DNA of 57,970 nucleotides from Candidatus Eiseniibacteriota bacterium (GCA_903844735.1 CAIMUX010000025.1:1-57970), one strand, 5' to 3'. Counted from the first letter of the stretch, positions 42,676-51,700 are shown. Numbers and translations: made by a program. Notes: a model not told the origin generated them from the sequence alone.

Positions 42676-44997
42676 ATGCATCTCGTGCCCTTCCCGCTGC
42701 TCGCGCTGATTCCGCTCTTCCCGCTCCTCGGGGCTGCCTACTGTGGGCTGGTCGGCTGCGGCCTGTTCAAGAAGTACGGGGAAGGAGCGATCCACTGGCC
42801 GGCGATCCTTCTCCCATGGGGCTCGTTTGTGGTTACCCTGATCGCGGTCATCACGCTGGCCGGGGCCGGTCACGGGGCCGTGCTGCACCAACGGCTGTGG
42901 GACTGGTTCCGCATCGGTTCGCTCTCGGTCGATGCCGCTTTCCAGATCGACCGGCTCTCCGCGGTGATGTGTCTGGTGGTGACCTTCGTCGGCAGCTTGA
43001 TCCACGTCTACTCGCGCGGCTACATGAAGGGGGACGCCTCGTACTGGCGGTTCTTCTCGAATCTGAACCTGTTCATGTTCTCGATGCTGGTCTTGGTCCT
43101 CGGCGACAATCTGCTCGTCATGTTCGTAGGCTGGGAAGGAGTGGGGCTCTGCTCCTACCTGCTCATCGGGTTCTGGTACCGCGAGAGGAAGAACGCCGCC
43201 GCGGGGATGAAGGCGTTCGTGGTGAACCGGGTCGGTGACTACGGGTTCACGCTGGGCGTCTTCCTACTGTTCTGGGGGTTGGCCGCGGCGCCGGCGAGTC
43301 TGCTACGGGGGCAGGGTGGTGAACCGGTCGCGGCGGCTGCTGTTCACGAGGTTGCGGTCGGGCACGGGGAAGTCGCTACGTCTCCGGGAGAGCATGGGGC
43401 GCCGATCGGCGAGGCCGCCGGAGAGCACGGTGCGGCCGTGAGCCACGGCACCGAAGGCTCGGAGGCCGGCCGCACGCCGGTCAGCAGCGTCACCTTCCGA
43501 GACATCGAGCGGATCATGGAGGACCCGGCACGGCGCGACGCGGTGCTGAACCAGAAGGTCCTCGGTTTCGGGCTCATCACTCTGGTCTGTCTTCTGTTCT
43601 TCGTGGGTGCTACGGGCAAGTCGGCGCAGCTCCCGCTGTATGTCTGGTTGCCCGACGCCATGGCCGGACCGACGCCGGTCTCGGCGTTGATCCACGCCGC
43701 CACCATGGTCACCGCGGGCGTCTACATGGTGGCACGGCTGCACTTCCTCTTTGCCTACAGCCCGGTCGCGATGACCGTGGTCGCCACCGTGGGGGCGCTG
43801 ACCGCGCTCTTCGCCGCCACCATCGGGCTCTTCCAGTACGATATCAAGAAGGTGCTGGCCTACTCCACGGTGAGCCAGCTCGGGTTCATGTTCGTGGCTG
43901 TGGGCGTCGGCGCCTACTGGGTCGGGATCTTCCACCTCGTGACCCACGCCTTCTTCAAGGCCTGCCTCTTCCTCGGCTCGGGCAGCGTGATCCTCGGCTG
44001 TCACCATGAGCAGGACATGCGGAAGATGGGCGGCCTGCGCAAGCTCATGCCGATCACGGCGGTGACCTACTTCGTTTCGGCGTGCGCCATTGCCGGCTTC
44101 CCGTTTTTCTCGGGGTTCTTCTCCAAGGACGAGATCCTCTGGAAGGCGTTCGACAGTGGCAACATGCTGCTGCCGGGTGGTGGGATCATTCTCTGGGTGC
44201 TGGCCGCCACGGCCGCGCTCTGCACCAGCTTCTACATGTTCCGGTCGTACTACATGACCTTCAGCGGCACGTACCGGGGAGCGCAGGGCCACGGCACGCA
44301 CGATGCTCACGACGCTCACGGTGGTCACGGTCACGGGCTGCCCAAGGAGTCGCCACGCTCCATGACCTGGGTGCTCGCCATCCTGGGCGGCCTCGCGGTG
44401 GTGGGCGGGTACATCGGCCTGCCGATCCTCTGGGGTCTGCCCAACGCCTTTGAGACCTGGCTGGAGCCGATCTTCGAAGGGTCGCACCACCTGATCCACT
44501 CCGCCGAGCGCGGACACGGCGCCGAGTGGGGCCTGATGCTGTTCTCCGTGGTCATCGCCTTCAGCGGGTTCTTCCTGGCCCGCTGGCTCTACAAGGATGC
44601 GAAGAGCCCGATCCCCGGGCGCCTGCTGGCGAGCCGCAACGGTCTTGTGCAGGGGTTCCACCGGGTCGTGTTCAACAAGTACTATGTGGACGAGGCGTAC
44701 CAGGCATCCTTCGTGAACGGGACGGTGGGGCTCTCCGGACTCCTTTCCTGGTTTGACCGCACGGTCATTGACGGCATCGTCAACCTGGCCGGGACCGCCG
44801 GCAGGTTCTGCTCCGGAATCCAGGGGTGGATCGACGCCAACATCGTGGACGGGGCGGTCAATCTTGTGGCTTCTCTCTCGATGCGCGCCGGTCGTTCCCT
44901 GCGGAAGGTGCAGACCGGCCGGATTCAGAACTATGTGCTTGGGCTGACCGCGGGTGCCGTGGTCCTGGTAGTAATCGGCTTCCTGTTGAAGTGGTAG
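42676..44997 (+). CDS. nuoL: NADH-quinone oxidoreductase subunit L with long His/Ala-rich loops
   Basis: A 773-residue antiporter-like subunit, longer than the usual 610-670. Core motifs are present: LFVGWEGVGLCSYLLIGFW, LPLYVWLPDAMAGPTPVSAL, LIHAATMVTAGVYM and KKVLAYSTVSQLGFM, plus a long C-terminal section. The extra length comes mainly from a loop of about 80 residues near residue 207 (GEHGA-type repeats, 43300-43510) and a His/Asp/Gly-rich loop near 540 (GHGTHDAHDAHGGHGHG, 44290-44340). The core appears intact for proton pumping. Starts 3 nt after nuoK. Confidence 0.95.
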   Translation: MHLVPFPLLALIPLFPLLGAAYCGLVGCGLFKKYGEGAIHWPAILLPWGSFVVTLIAVITLAGAGHGAVLHQRLWDWFRIGSLSVDAAFQIDRLSAVMCLVVTFVGSLIHVYSRGYMKGDASYWRFFSNLNLFMFSMLVLVLGDNLLVMFVGWEGVGLCSYLLIGFWYRERKNAAAGMKAFVVNRVGDYGFTLGVFLLFWGLAAAPASLLRGQGGEPVAAAAVHEVAVGHGEVATSPGEHGAPIGEAAGEHGAAVSHGTEGSEAGRTPVSSVTFRDIERIMEDPARRDAVLNQKVLGFGLITLVCLLFFVGATGKSAQLPLYVWLPDAMAGPTPVSALIHAATMVTAGVYMVARLHFLFAYSPVAMTVVATVGALTALFAATIGLFQYDIKKVLAYSTVSQLGFMFVAVGVGAYWVGIFHLVTHAFFKACLFLGSGSVILGCHHEQDMRKMGGLRKLMPITAVTYFVSACAIAGFPFFSGFFSKDEILWKAFDSGNMLLPGGGIILWVLAATAALCTSFYMFRSYYMTFSGTYRGAQGHGTHDAHDAHGGHGHGLPKESPRSMTWVLAILGGLAVVGGYIGLPILWGLPNAFETWLEPIFEGSHHLIHSAERGHGAEWGLMLFSVVIAFSGFFLARWLYKDAKSPIPGRLLASRNGLVQGFHRVVFNKYYVDEAYQASFVNGTVGLSGLLSWFDRTVIDGIVNLAGTAGRFCSGIQGWIDANIVDGAVNLVASLSMRAGRSLRKVQTGRIQNYVLGLTAGAVVLVVIGFLLKW

Positions 44998-45007
44998 GGG
45001 GAGGGGC

Positions 45008-46669
45008 ATGGACTACCCGACGACCAGTTCGCTGCTATCGTGGATGATCTTCACGCCGATGATCGGCGTAGGGATGATCCTGCTCGTCTTGGGCCTGCGC
45101 CCGTTCCTGCGCTTGAGCCAGGCGTTCGCCGACAACTTCTCCCGAACCGTGGGGCTCTTGTGCAGCGCCCTGGTGATGGCAATGGCCCTCGCCATGTGGA
45201 GCGGCTTCAAGGGTGGCTCCTCCGCGATTCAGTTCGCCCATCACGCCGTCTGGATCCGGCAATGGGCGGTGGAATATTTCGTCGGCGTCGACGGGATTTC
45301 GATCTCCATGGTCATCCTGACCGGGCTGGTGTTCCTGGCCGGCGCCATCGCCTCGGTGCCCTGGTGGGGCCGACTGGATGACGCGCACCACCCGCATTTC
45401 TCCAAGAAGCGGGTTCCGGGGTACTGGATTCTCTTCCTTCTTCTGGAGACCGGGGTGCTCGGGACGTTCAGCTCGCTCGACTTCTTCCTCTTCTATATTT
45501 TCTGGGAGGTCATGCTCCTGCCGATGTACTTCCTGATCGGCATCTGGGGCGCGCCCCCGCGGGTCGAGGCCGGTGGCCGGGTCCGCGGCGGTCCGTACGC
45601 GGCGATCAAGTTCTTCCTCTACACCCTGGCCGGGTCGGTGCTGATGCTGCTGGCCATGATCGCCATCTACCAGCATTCGGGTCCCTCGACGCTGGTCGAC
45701 GGGACGCGCACGCTGCATACCTTCAATATCCTGCACCTCACGAAGATGTTCGCGGCGGGGAGCTTCTCCGTGGCCCCCGCGGTCTTCGGGTTGACGTTCA
45801 TGCACGCGGTTTTCATCGCGCTTTTCATTGGTTTCTCGATCAAGGTGCCGATGTTCCCGTTCCACACCTGGTTGCCCGACGCACACGTGGACGCGCCGAC
45901 GCCGATCTCCGTGATTCTGGCCGGGATTCTGCTCAAGACCGGGATGTACGGCATGCTGAGGTTCAACCTGCAGATGCTCAACGGGGCAATGGAGTGGGCG
46001 GCCTGGACTATCGGCGTGCTGGGCGTGATCAACATCGTCTACGGCGCGTTCGTCTGCATGGCGCAGAAGGACTTGAAGAAGCTCATCGCTTATTCGTCGG
46101 TGTCGCACATGGGGTTCTGTCTGCTGGGACTGGCCGCACTCACGCCCCAAGGGGTGACCGGCTGCGTTTTCCAGATGTTCTCCCACGGCATCATCAGCCC
46201 GATGCTCTTCCTCATCGCCGGGGTGATCTACGACCGGGCGCATACACGAGAGATCGCCGGCTTCGGCGGTCTGGCCGAACGGTTGCCTGAGTACACCGGC
46301 ATGGTGGGGCTGGCGTTTATGGCCTCGCTCGGATTGCCTGGGTTGGCCGGATTCATCGGTGAGGTTTTGGTCTTCATGGGCGGCTTCGGGGCGACAAACC
46401 ACGCCTTCCGCGGCCTGGTCGCGGTGGGCGCCCTGTCGGTGATCATTACCGCTGGTTACTACCTCTGGACCATGCAGCGGATGTTCCTCGGCATGCTGAA
46501 CGACAAGTGGGCCGGGCTTTGGGACATGAACTGGCGCGAGCGGATCACGCTCTACCCGCTGGCCGCGCTCACGATCCTCTTCGGGGTCTACCCGGCTCCG
46601 ATCTTCAACCTCGTCAACACCACGCTCCACGCACTGCTGCCGGTGGTGGGCGGGGCGGTGATCCGGTGA
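45008..46669 (+). CDS. nuoM: NADH-quinone oxidoreductase subunit M
   Basis: A 553-residue antiporter-like subunit with FYIFWEVMLLPMYFLIGIWG, FHTWLPDAHVDAPTPISVIL, GILLKTGMYGMLRFNL and KKLIAYSSVSHMGFCLLGL (conserved Lys and Glu of the pump). GGGGAGGGG precedes the ATG by 2-10 nt. Ordinary. Confidence 0.96.
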   Translation: MDYPTTSSLLSWMIFTPMIGVGMILLVLGLRPFLRLSQAFADNFSRTVGLLCSALVMAMALAMWSGFKGGSSAIQFAHHAVWIRQWAVEYFVGVDGISISMVILTGLVFLAGAIASVPWWGRLDDAHHPHFSKKRVPGYWILFLLLETGVLGTFSSLDFFLFYIFWEVMLLPMYFLIGIWGAPPRVEAGGRVRGGPYAAIKFFLYTLAGSVLMLLAMIAIYQHSGPSTLVDGTRTLHTFNILHLTKMFAAGSFSVAPAVFGLTFMHAVFIALFIGFSIKVPMFPFHTWLPDAHVDAPTPISVILAGILLKTGMYGMLRFNLQMLNGAMEWAAWTIGVLGVINIVYGAFVCMAQKDLKKLIAYSSVSHMGFCLLGLAALTPQGVTGCVFQMFSHGIISPMLFLIAGVIYDRAHTREIAGFGGLAERLPEYTGMVGLAFMASLGLPGLAGFIGEVLVFMGGFGATNHAFRGLVAVGALSVIITAGYYLWTMQRMFLGMLNDKWAGLWDMNWRERITLYPLAALTILFGVYPAPIFNLVNTTLHALLPVVGGAVIR

Positions 46670-46679
46670 GGGAGGGGCG

Positions 46680-48176
46680 ATGACGAACATGGGTGCGTCG
46701 CTTTTCGCGATCCTCCCGGAGCTGGTCCTGACCGGCGCCATCCTTGTGGTCATACTGGCCGACCTTCTTCTGAAGGCACGGCCGGGACGACCCACTGCGG
46801 TGGCGGTACTGTCCTGCTTGGGACTCGTCGGCTCCGTCGCGGCCATCGCGGCCGTGCCGGGTCCGGGTGCCGGGACAAGCGCGTTTGGCGTCATGATCGC
46901 CACGGACGGCTTCGCCCTTTTCTTCAAAGGACTGGTCTATTTCGCGGCGTTCTTCGGGGTCATTCTTGGGCTCATGTCGAGCGAGATTCGGCGCGAGCAG
47001 TACGGTGAGTATGCGATTCTTCTGCTCTGCCTCGCTATGGGGATGGGGCTTCTTGCTGCCGCACGGAACCTGCTCATGCTCTACTTAGGCCTCGAAATGG
47101 TCTCGTTGCCGTCGTACATCCTGACCGGGTTCCGCCGGGGCGACCGCCGCTCCAGCGAGGCTGCAGTGAAGTACGTCATCATCGGGGCGGCGTCCTCGGG
47201 GCTCATGCTCTATGGGTTCTCGCTGCTCTACGGGCTTTTCGGCACGCTCGACCTCACGCGCATCGGGATGGGAATCACGAGACTGCTCGCTGGCCCGCCG
47301 ACCGGAGAGCATCTTGCGCTGGCAGTGGCAACGCTCTTGTCCCTAGCCGGGTTCGCGTACAAGATCGCGGCCGTGCCGTTTCACATGTGGTGCCCGGATG
47401 TGTACGAGGGCGCCCCCACACCGTTCACGGCGTTTCTCTCGGTCGGGCCGAAGGCAGCCGGGATGGCTGCACTCCTGCGGTTCTTTCTCACGGCGTTCGG
47501 CGCGCCGGTGGCCGGAGCGGTGGGCGGCTTCCCATGGCAGGTTCTGCTGGGCATTCTCGCCATGGTGACGATGACCGTCGGCAACTTCGCCGCGCTGAAC
47601 CAGGAGAACGTGAAGCGGATGCTCGCCTACTCCAGCATCGCCCACGCGGGCTACATGATGATGGCGGTGGCGGTCGGGAGCGGGGATGCAGTTCGCTCGG
47701 TGATGCTCTATCTGCCGATCTATCTGCTCATGAACACCGGGGCGTTCCTCGCGGTGATGGCAGTGCGGGAACGCACCGGCTCGGAGCTGCTCACCGCTTA
47801 TCGCGGGCTCGGCAGCCGCAGCCCGTACTTGGCGATCACGTTGACCGTTTTCCTCTTCTCACTGACCGGGATTCCGCCGTTTGCCGGGTTCATCGGCAAG
47901 TTCTACCTCTTTGCCGCGGTCCTGAAGGCGGGCAGCCCGTTCTTCAATGTCGTGGCGGTGGTGGGGGTGCTCAACTCGGTGATCGCGCTGTACTACTATG
48001 CGCGGCTCGTGCGGACGGCGTTTTTCGAGAAGGCGGGCGAGGGCGAGGGGGCGGTCGCTTTGACCGAGCCGTCCCGAGTCATGCTCACGGTGCTGGCAGT
48101 GCCTACGCTGATCCTCGGGATCTACTGGGGGCCGTTGGCTTCGTTGATTGAGAGGTCGGCGGGGATGATGCGGTAG
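46680..48176 (+). CDS. nuoN: NADH-quinone oxidoreductase subunit N
   Basis: A 498-residue antiporter-like subunit with LYLGLEMVSLPSYILTGFRR, KYVIIGAASSGLMLYGFSLL, FHMWCPDVYEGAPTPFTAFL and NVKRMLAYSSIAHAGYMMMA. GGGAGGGG precedes the ATG. It is the last gene of the operon, followed at once by a hairpin. Confidence 0.96.
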   Translation: MTNMGASLFAILPELVLTGAILVVILADLLLKARPGRPTAVAVLSCLGLVGSVAAIAAVPGPGAGTSAFGVMIATDGFALFFKGLVYFAAFFGVILGLMSSEIRREQYGEYAILLLCLAMGMGLLAAARNLLMLYLGLEMVSLPSYILTGFRRGDRRSSEAAVKYVIIGAASSGLMLYGFSLLYGLFGTLDLTRIGMGITRLLAGPPTGEHLALAVATLLSLAGFAYKIAAVPFHMWCPDVYEGAPTPFTAFLSVGPKAAGMAALLRFFLTAFGAPVAGAVGGFPWQVLLGILAMVTMTVGNFAALNQENVKRMLAYSSIAHAGYMMMAVAVGSGDAVRSVMLYLPIYLLMNTGAFLAVMAVRERTGSELLTAYRGLGSRSPYLAITLTVFLFSLTGIPPFAGFIGKFYLFAAVLKAGSPFFNVVAVVGVLNSVIALYYYARLVRTAFFEKAGEGEGAVALTEPSRVMLTVLAVPTLILGIYWGPLASLIERSAGMMR

Positions 48177-48199
48177 GCTTGTCGGTAGAGCGACAAGCC
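48176..48199 (+). terminator. Hairpin at the end of the nuo operon
   Basis: GGCTTGTCG-GTAGAG-CGACAAGCC is a perfect 9-bp stem with a 6-nt loop, beginning at the last base of the nuoN stop codon. There is no T-tract after it. Confidence 0.6.
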
Positions 48200-48241
48200 C
48201 CGATCCAGGCTCTTCGGCCTCGCAATGGCCGCTCTCTGAGC

Positions 48242-48652
48242 CTATGGTTCAGGAAAGGCAACACCCAGCAATCGATCCAACTGACCCACCGCGTACAGCG
48301 GCAGTGACAACAGCTTCACCGTCCGATCCTCGCCCGGTAGCTTCACGTCCTCGAGCGCGGGCGAACCCGTGTGCAGTCTCACCGCCCGGCCACGGTGCTT
48401 TTCCAGCAGGAACTGATAGGTCGAGCGAAGCGTTCCCACCTTTCCCGCCTTCACCTCGATCGGAAGAACATCCTGGTTCCGGCTAATGACGAAGTCCACC
48501 TCGGCGTTCGCGTTCCTGGCTTCTCGGGCCCAGTAGAACAATTGCGGATCGACGAACTCCGGAACCGCACATACCAGTTGCTGCCCCACGAACTGCTCCG
48601 CCAGAGCTCCCTCGTTTACCGTCACTTTCCGGTTCGGCCTCAAACATCCCAT
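48242..48652 (-). pseudogene. C-terminal fragment of a DUF4143 AAA ATPase
   Basis: 136 residues matching the C-terminal DUF4143 domain: NEGALAEQFVGQQLV, FYWAREARNANAEVDFVI, VLPIEVKAGKVGTLRSTYQF and the last strand. The N-terminal AAA domain (about 250 residues) is missing; the sequence changes abruptly just before residue 8 and is followed upstream by the RES toxin gene. Probably a dead remnant cut by insertion of the toxin-antitoxin pair. Confidence 0.75.
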
Positions 48653-48692
48653 CCATCCGAGTTGTCGCCTCGGATCGGAGGCCGTTCTGCCG

Positions 48693-49151
48693 TCAGACCA
48701 GGCGAGGATCGAACGAGAAAGGCTGATCCTCGTTCAAGCGCACCCGCACAATGTCCGGGTGCTGGGGATTCAGAAGGAAGTTTCGCTCCGCCGGTACAAT
48801 CGCCGGGGGGACCCAGAGGGCAGCGGTCCTCATGCCCCTGAGCCAAGCGGTGCCGAGTGCTTGCAGTTCCAGGGGAGCCGGAGTCATCTGCCAGTTCTTG
48901 GGAAGGGCTGGTACATCGACCGACTCGAAACCCAGGTCGTCCGGCACCTCGATCGCCAACAGCCGCAGGTCGGAGGGCGCGGTCAGAGGATCGACATGAA
49001 CAAGCACTTCCAGGGCAGCCAACGCCGCGGAACTCGCCGTGTAGACGACGCGACGACCCTTGAAGTGCCAGCGCCCTGAAACGTACATCCCGCCGATGCC
49101 GTCCAGTGCCGTGACCACCTGTGCTCGACGGCAGATTCGCCACACCCGCAT
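48693..49151 (-). CDS. RES domain toxin
   Basis: A 152-residue RES-family protein with VSGRWHFKGRRVVYTASSAA and ALEVLVHVDP near the N-terminus, typical of the RES fold, and IVPAERNFLLNPQHPDIVRV near the end. RES toxins of Xre-RES modules degrade or modify NAD+, an ADP-ribosyltransferase-like chemistry (family knowledge). The start overlaps the antitoxin stop by one base (TGATG), so the toxin is made only when the antitoxin gene is translated. Confidence 0.88.
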   Translation of the reverse strand: MRVWRICRRAQVVTALDGIGGMYVSGRWHFKGRRVVYTASSAALAALEVLVHVDPLTAPSDLRLLAIEVPDDLGFESVDVPALPKNWQMTPAPLELQALGTAWLRGMRTAALWVPPAIVPAERNFLLNPQHPDIVRVRLNEDQPFSFDPRLV

Positions 49152-49603
49152 CAGCTAAAGATTCCGTGTTCGAGACGGAAGAGCACCTCCTCAACTTGGC
49201 GGGATCCGATCTCCGTGTCCAGCAGATCCAGGGGGATTTCTCCACCCAGCGCTCGATTCGGTGTCCTCAGCCAGACCCTGGCCTTATCCCGGCTCCCCAG
49301 TACTTCGACGACTTGAGCGAAGGATCTGGCCAAACGGAATAGCCGGTCGGATTCCTGGGGGGTGAGCTGTTGCTCGGTCTTCCTGCGAGCCATGGTTCTG
49401 TTCGGAATGCCAAGAAGTGCCGTCAACTGTAGTGGAGGGAGGCCGATTTGCGTCGCGACAGACTCGAACGCAGAGAACGGCAGTCCTTCCCGGACCGCGC
49501 TACGCAATCGGACGGCCAGTGGCTTCCGGGAAGTCCTGGCCCCGCCGAGGTCGAGCAAACGCAGGACCGCCGTGTAGGGAAACAGATCCACCGAGAGTGC
49601 CAT
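49151..49603 (-). CDS. Xre/MbcA/ParS-type antitoxin (DUF2384)
   Basis: A 150-residue antitoxin placed directly before the RES toxin. An N-terminal HTH-like part (FESVATQIGLPPLQLTALLG, PNRTMARRK) binds DNA in this family, and the C-terminal DUF2384 region (ESDRLFRLARSFAQVVEVLG, WLRTPNRALGGEIPLDLLDT) binds the toxin. Together the two genes form a complete type II module, normally autoregulated by the antitoxin. Confidence 0.88.
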   Translation of the reverse strand: MALSVDLFPYTAVLRLLDLGGARTSRKPLAVRLRSAVREGLPFSAFESVATQIGLPPLQLTALLGIPNRTMARRKTEQQLTPQESDRLFRLARSFAQVVEVLGSRDKARVWLRTPNRALGGEIPLDLLDTEIGSRQVEEVLFRLEHGIFS

Positions 49604-50015
49604 GTGGCAATCGTATCAAAGCCATCTGGCAGAACAAGGTCTTTCTTCTTCGTGGACCCGGGAAGCACTTGTGCCGCCCCCGGACGCCTCAGGCCCGACT
49701 CCGGGCAACCTGACGGCAGCCATTGTCTCCCGCCAGAAGGCTGGCCTCCGGGCATGCTATCCGCTGGACGGTCAAGGCCATGGCGGCCGGAGACAGACAT
49801 GGCCCGGGCGTCCCGTCCGGGAATTGGAACGGCCACACCAGGCCACGGCGAACGTCTTGATCACCGGAGGTCCGACCATGATCGAGGGCAGGGTGGAGGT
49901 GAGAGATCGCCTCGGCGGGTTGCTGAAATAATGCTACCGGAAGGCGGCGTAGGTAGATCGGCGCATGCGAGCGCAAGTTCGGACAGGACGGGGTCGCGTT
50001 CATCTTTGGTTTTGG
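49604..50015. other. Intergenic region between toxin-antitoxin pair and phosphotransferase
   Basis: 412 bases without a supported gene. It contains the left copy of the 33-bp direct repeat (49678-49710) and a 17-codon frame with a good GGAGG site (ATG at 49879, MIEGRVEVRDRLGGLLK), which may be a remnant. Confidence 0.45.
49678..49710. repeat. 33-bp direct repeat, left copy
   Basis: CCCCGGACGCCTCAGGCC followed by CGACTCCGGGCAACC. It matches the right copy at 51055-51087 at 31 of 33 positions. The phosphotransferase gene lies between them. Confidence 0.85.
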
Positions 50016-51017
50016 TTATAGATACACCGCCAGCGTTTCCCAGTCGAATGTGATGAACGGGACATCCTTCTCGATCTTCTCGCGGCGGCCCTTCATGTAG
50101 CGGGCGCACCAAGCATCTTCGGGTGTCTCACCCATGGTGAACAGGATGGCGGCGAACAGGTCGATCTCACGCAGTTTCAGGAAGTGGGGGATTTCCTTCA
50201 ACCAGACCGGATCGAGGCGGTTGTGTTCGCGGTAGCCCTGGAAGAAGACCGGCATGAAACGGCCCGTGAAACCGGGGATATCGTCGCCGCCCCAACCAGC
50301 CATGTAGAACAGAACCATGGCAATGTCATAGATGAAGTGCCCGTAGACGCAGTCATCGAAGTCGAAGAGCGTCATGACGTACTCGTCATCGACGAACAGG
50401 TTGCCGGTGTGGGCATCCTGGTGGATCATGCCGTAGCCGTCGTGGTCACAGGGAAGGCGGCGCAAGTGATCAAGAACCGCCCGGTATTTTTGGAGGATGA
50501 CCGCTTCTGTGGCGGGGAGTTGACGGTCGGGGGTGTTGTTTTCGGGGCCGTCCCAGACATAGCGCTTCCAGGCCGAGTTGGAGGGGGTGTAGTCCTTGGC
50601 GAGAGCGTGCATGCGTCCGATCAAGCGGCCATAATTCAAGAACAACTGGTCGTTGACCTTGTCTTTCCCGGCAATCCCGCCGACCGCCTTGACGAAGGCC
50701 GTACACAGGAACTCGTCGCCATGGCCGTCTTCGATGGATTCGACCAGGTTCCCGGTCCGCGAGAGGATCGCCCGGGCGACAGTTGTGCCGCCGTCGGACA
50801 GGTAGTTGATCCAATCCACCTCGCCGTGGATCATGGCCGGGGTGCGGCGCAGGCTGTGCCCGATGCGTAGGATAAAGTCCCCGTCGGAGCGGTTGAATTC
50901 GTAGATGAAACTCTCGAAGCCGTCGAGCAAGTGGATCTTGTCGACGGCGATATCATAGCGCTGCATGGCAGTCTGTAGAATGGTATCGTTGAAACGGGCG
51001 GCGATTTTCGGGTCCAT
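50016..51017 (-). CDS. Aminoglycoside phosphotransferase-like kinase (APH fold)
   Basis: A 333-residue protein of the APH/choline kinase superfamily. The N-lobe carries LLDGFESFIYEFNRSDGDFI and FILRIGHSLRRT; the catalytic Brenner motif is MIHQDAHTGNLFVDD and the metal-binding Asp is in LFDFDDC. Substrate unknown; a resistance enzyme or a stress kinase of the SrkA type are both possible. The gene is less GC-rich than its surroundings and stands alone between two 33-bp direct repeats, which suggests acquisition by transfer. Confidence 0.87.
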   Translation of the reverse strand: MDPKIAARFNDTILQTAMQRYDIAVDKIHLLDGFESFIYEFNRSDGDFILRIGHSLRRTPAMIHGEVDWINYLSDGGTTVARAILSRTGNLVESIEDGHGDEFLCTAFVKAVGGIAGKDKVNDQLFLNYGRLIGRMHALAKDYTPSNSAWKRYVWDGPENNTPDRQLPATEAVILQKYRAVLDHLRRLPCDHDGYGMIHQDAHTGNLFVDDEYVMTLFDFDDCVYGHFIYDIAMVLFYMAGWGGDDIPGFTGRFMPVFFQGYREHNRLDPVWLKEIPHFLKLREIDLFAAILFTMGETPEDAWCARYMKGRREKIEKDVPFITFDWETLAVYL

Positions 51018-51054
51018 ACGATGCTCCTTGAACAGCCGATAGGCGGTTCTTTCG

Positions 51055-51087
51055 CCCCGGACGCCTCAGGCCTGACTCCGAGCAACC
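51055..51087. repeat. 33-bp direct repeat, right copy
   Basis: CCCCGGACGCCTCAGGCC followed by TGACTCCGAGCAACC, in the same orientation as the left copy at 49678-49710 and about 1.38 kb from it. Confidence 0.85.
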
Positions 51088-51261
51088 GACGGGAGCATAG
51101 CCGAGCCCCGGGGCCAACTGCCAGGGCCTTGGCGAGTCTCCGGCCGTGCCCCCGAATGGGGGTGGGTGGTCAAAGAGGCGAAGCCCGCTCCCGGAAGAAG
51201 CGGCACCCCGGAATTTCGTATAGACTCCGACGCATCGACCCACGGCGGAACGAGGGACCGC

Positions 51262-51372
51262 ATGAAGATCGAGATCTGCATCGACTCAGTGGAAGGCATG
51301 GCGGCCGCCTCCCTGGGCGGCGCCGACCGCGTGGAGCTCTGCGCGGATCTGCAGGCGGGCGGCCAGTCATGA
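51262..51372 (+). pseudogene. cutC: N-terminal fragment of cutC
   Basis: 36 residues, MKIEICIDSVEGMAAASLGG continuing ADRVELCADL, are the unmistakable start of CutC (copper homeostasis protein, normally 200-250 residues). The frame ends at a TGA that overlaps the start of the next fragment. The remaining 80% of the gene is gone. Confidence 0.85.
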
Positions 51373-51700
51373 AGCGGATCGGCATCGGCGGCATCGCCAT
51401 CGAGAGCTGCTCGACCTTCTCGCGGCCGCCGTACCCCTCGATGGCTTCTACCTGGATGTCCACGGCGCGATGGCGGTCGAGGGGCTGGACGACCCGGAAA
51501 CCGATCTGGCCGCGGCGATCCGCAGCGAGGCCGAGGGCCTGGCGCAGCGCTACTGGGATGCCCGCGAGCAGTTCCGCTTGCGGAAACGCAACCGGCGGGA
51601 GAGCCAGCAGCCGGGAGAGGCTGAGAGGTGTGCTCAGGTACTACCAATGGAGGGCGGCGTGATGTCTGCTGAGTTTCGGCGCGATAGGGGATCCCGATGA
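51369..51700 (+). pseudogene. Internally deleted M81-family metallopeptidase gene (MlrC-like)
   Basis: Three pieces of an M81 peptidase remain. MKRIGIGGIAIES is the N-terminus. From 51404, in another frame, LLDLLAAAVPLDGFYLDVHG with AMAVEGLDDPETDLAAAIR is the internal metal-site region. EGLAQRYWDAREQFRLR is the C-terminal region. Full-length relatives have about 480 residues, so most of the gene has been lost in at least two deletions. It follows the cutC fragment with an ATGA overlap, as an intact pair would. Confidence 0.75.

Noticed and set aside
43303-45009. Minus-strand frame of 568 codons opposite nuoL
   Set aside because: It is antisense to a clear NuoL sequence and has no supporting start signal or domain.
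45035-46927. Long minus-strand frame (630 codons) across nuoM and nuoN
   Set aside because: Both nuo genes are certain on the plus strand; the antisense frame is composed of charged low-complexity residues.
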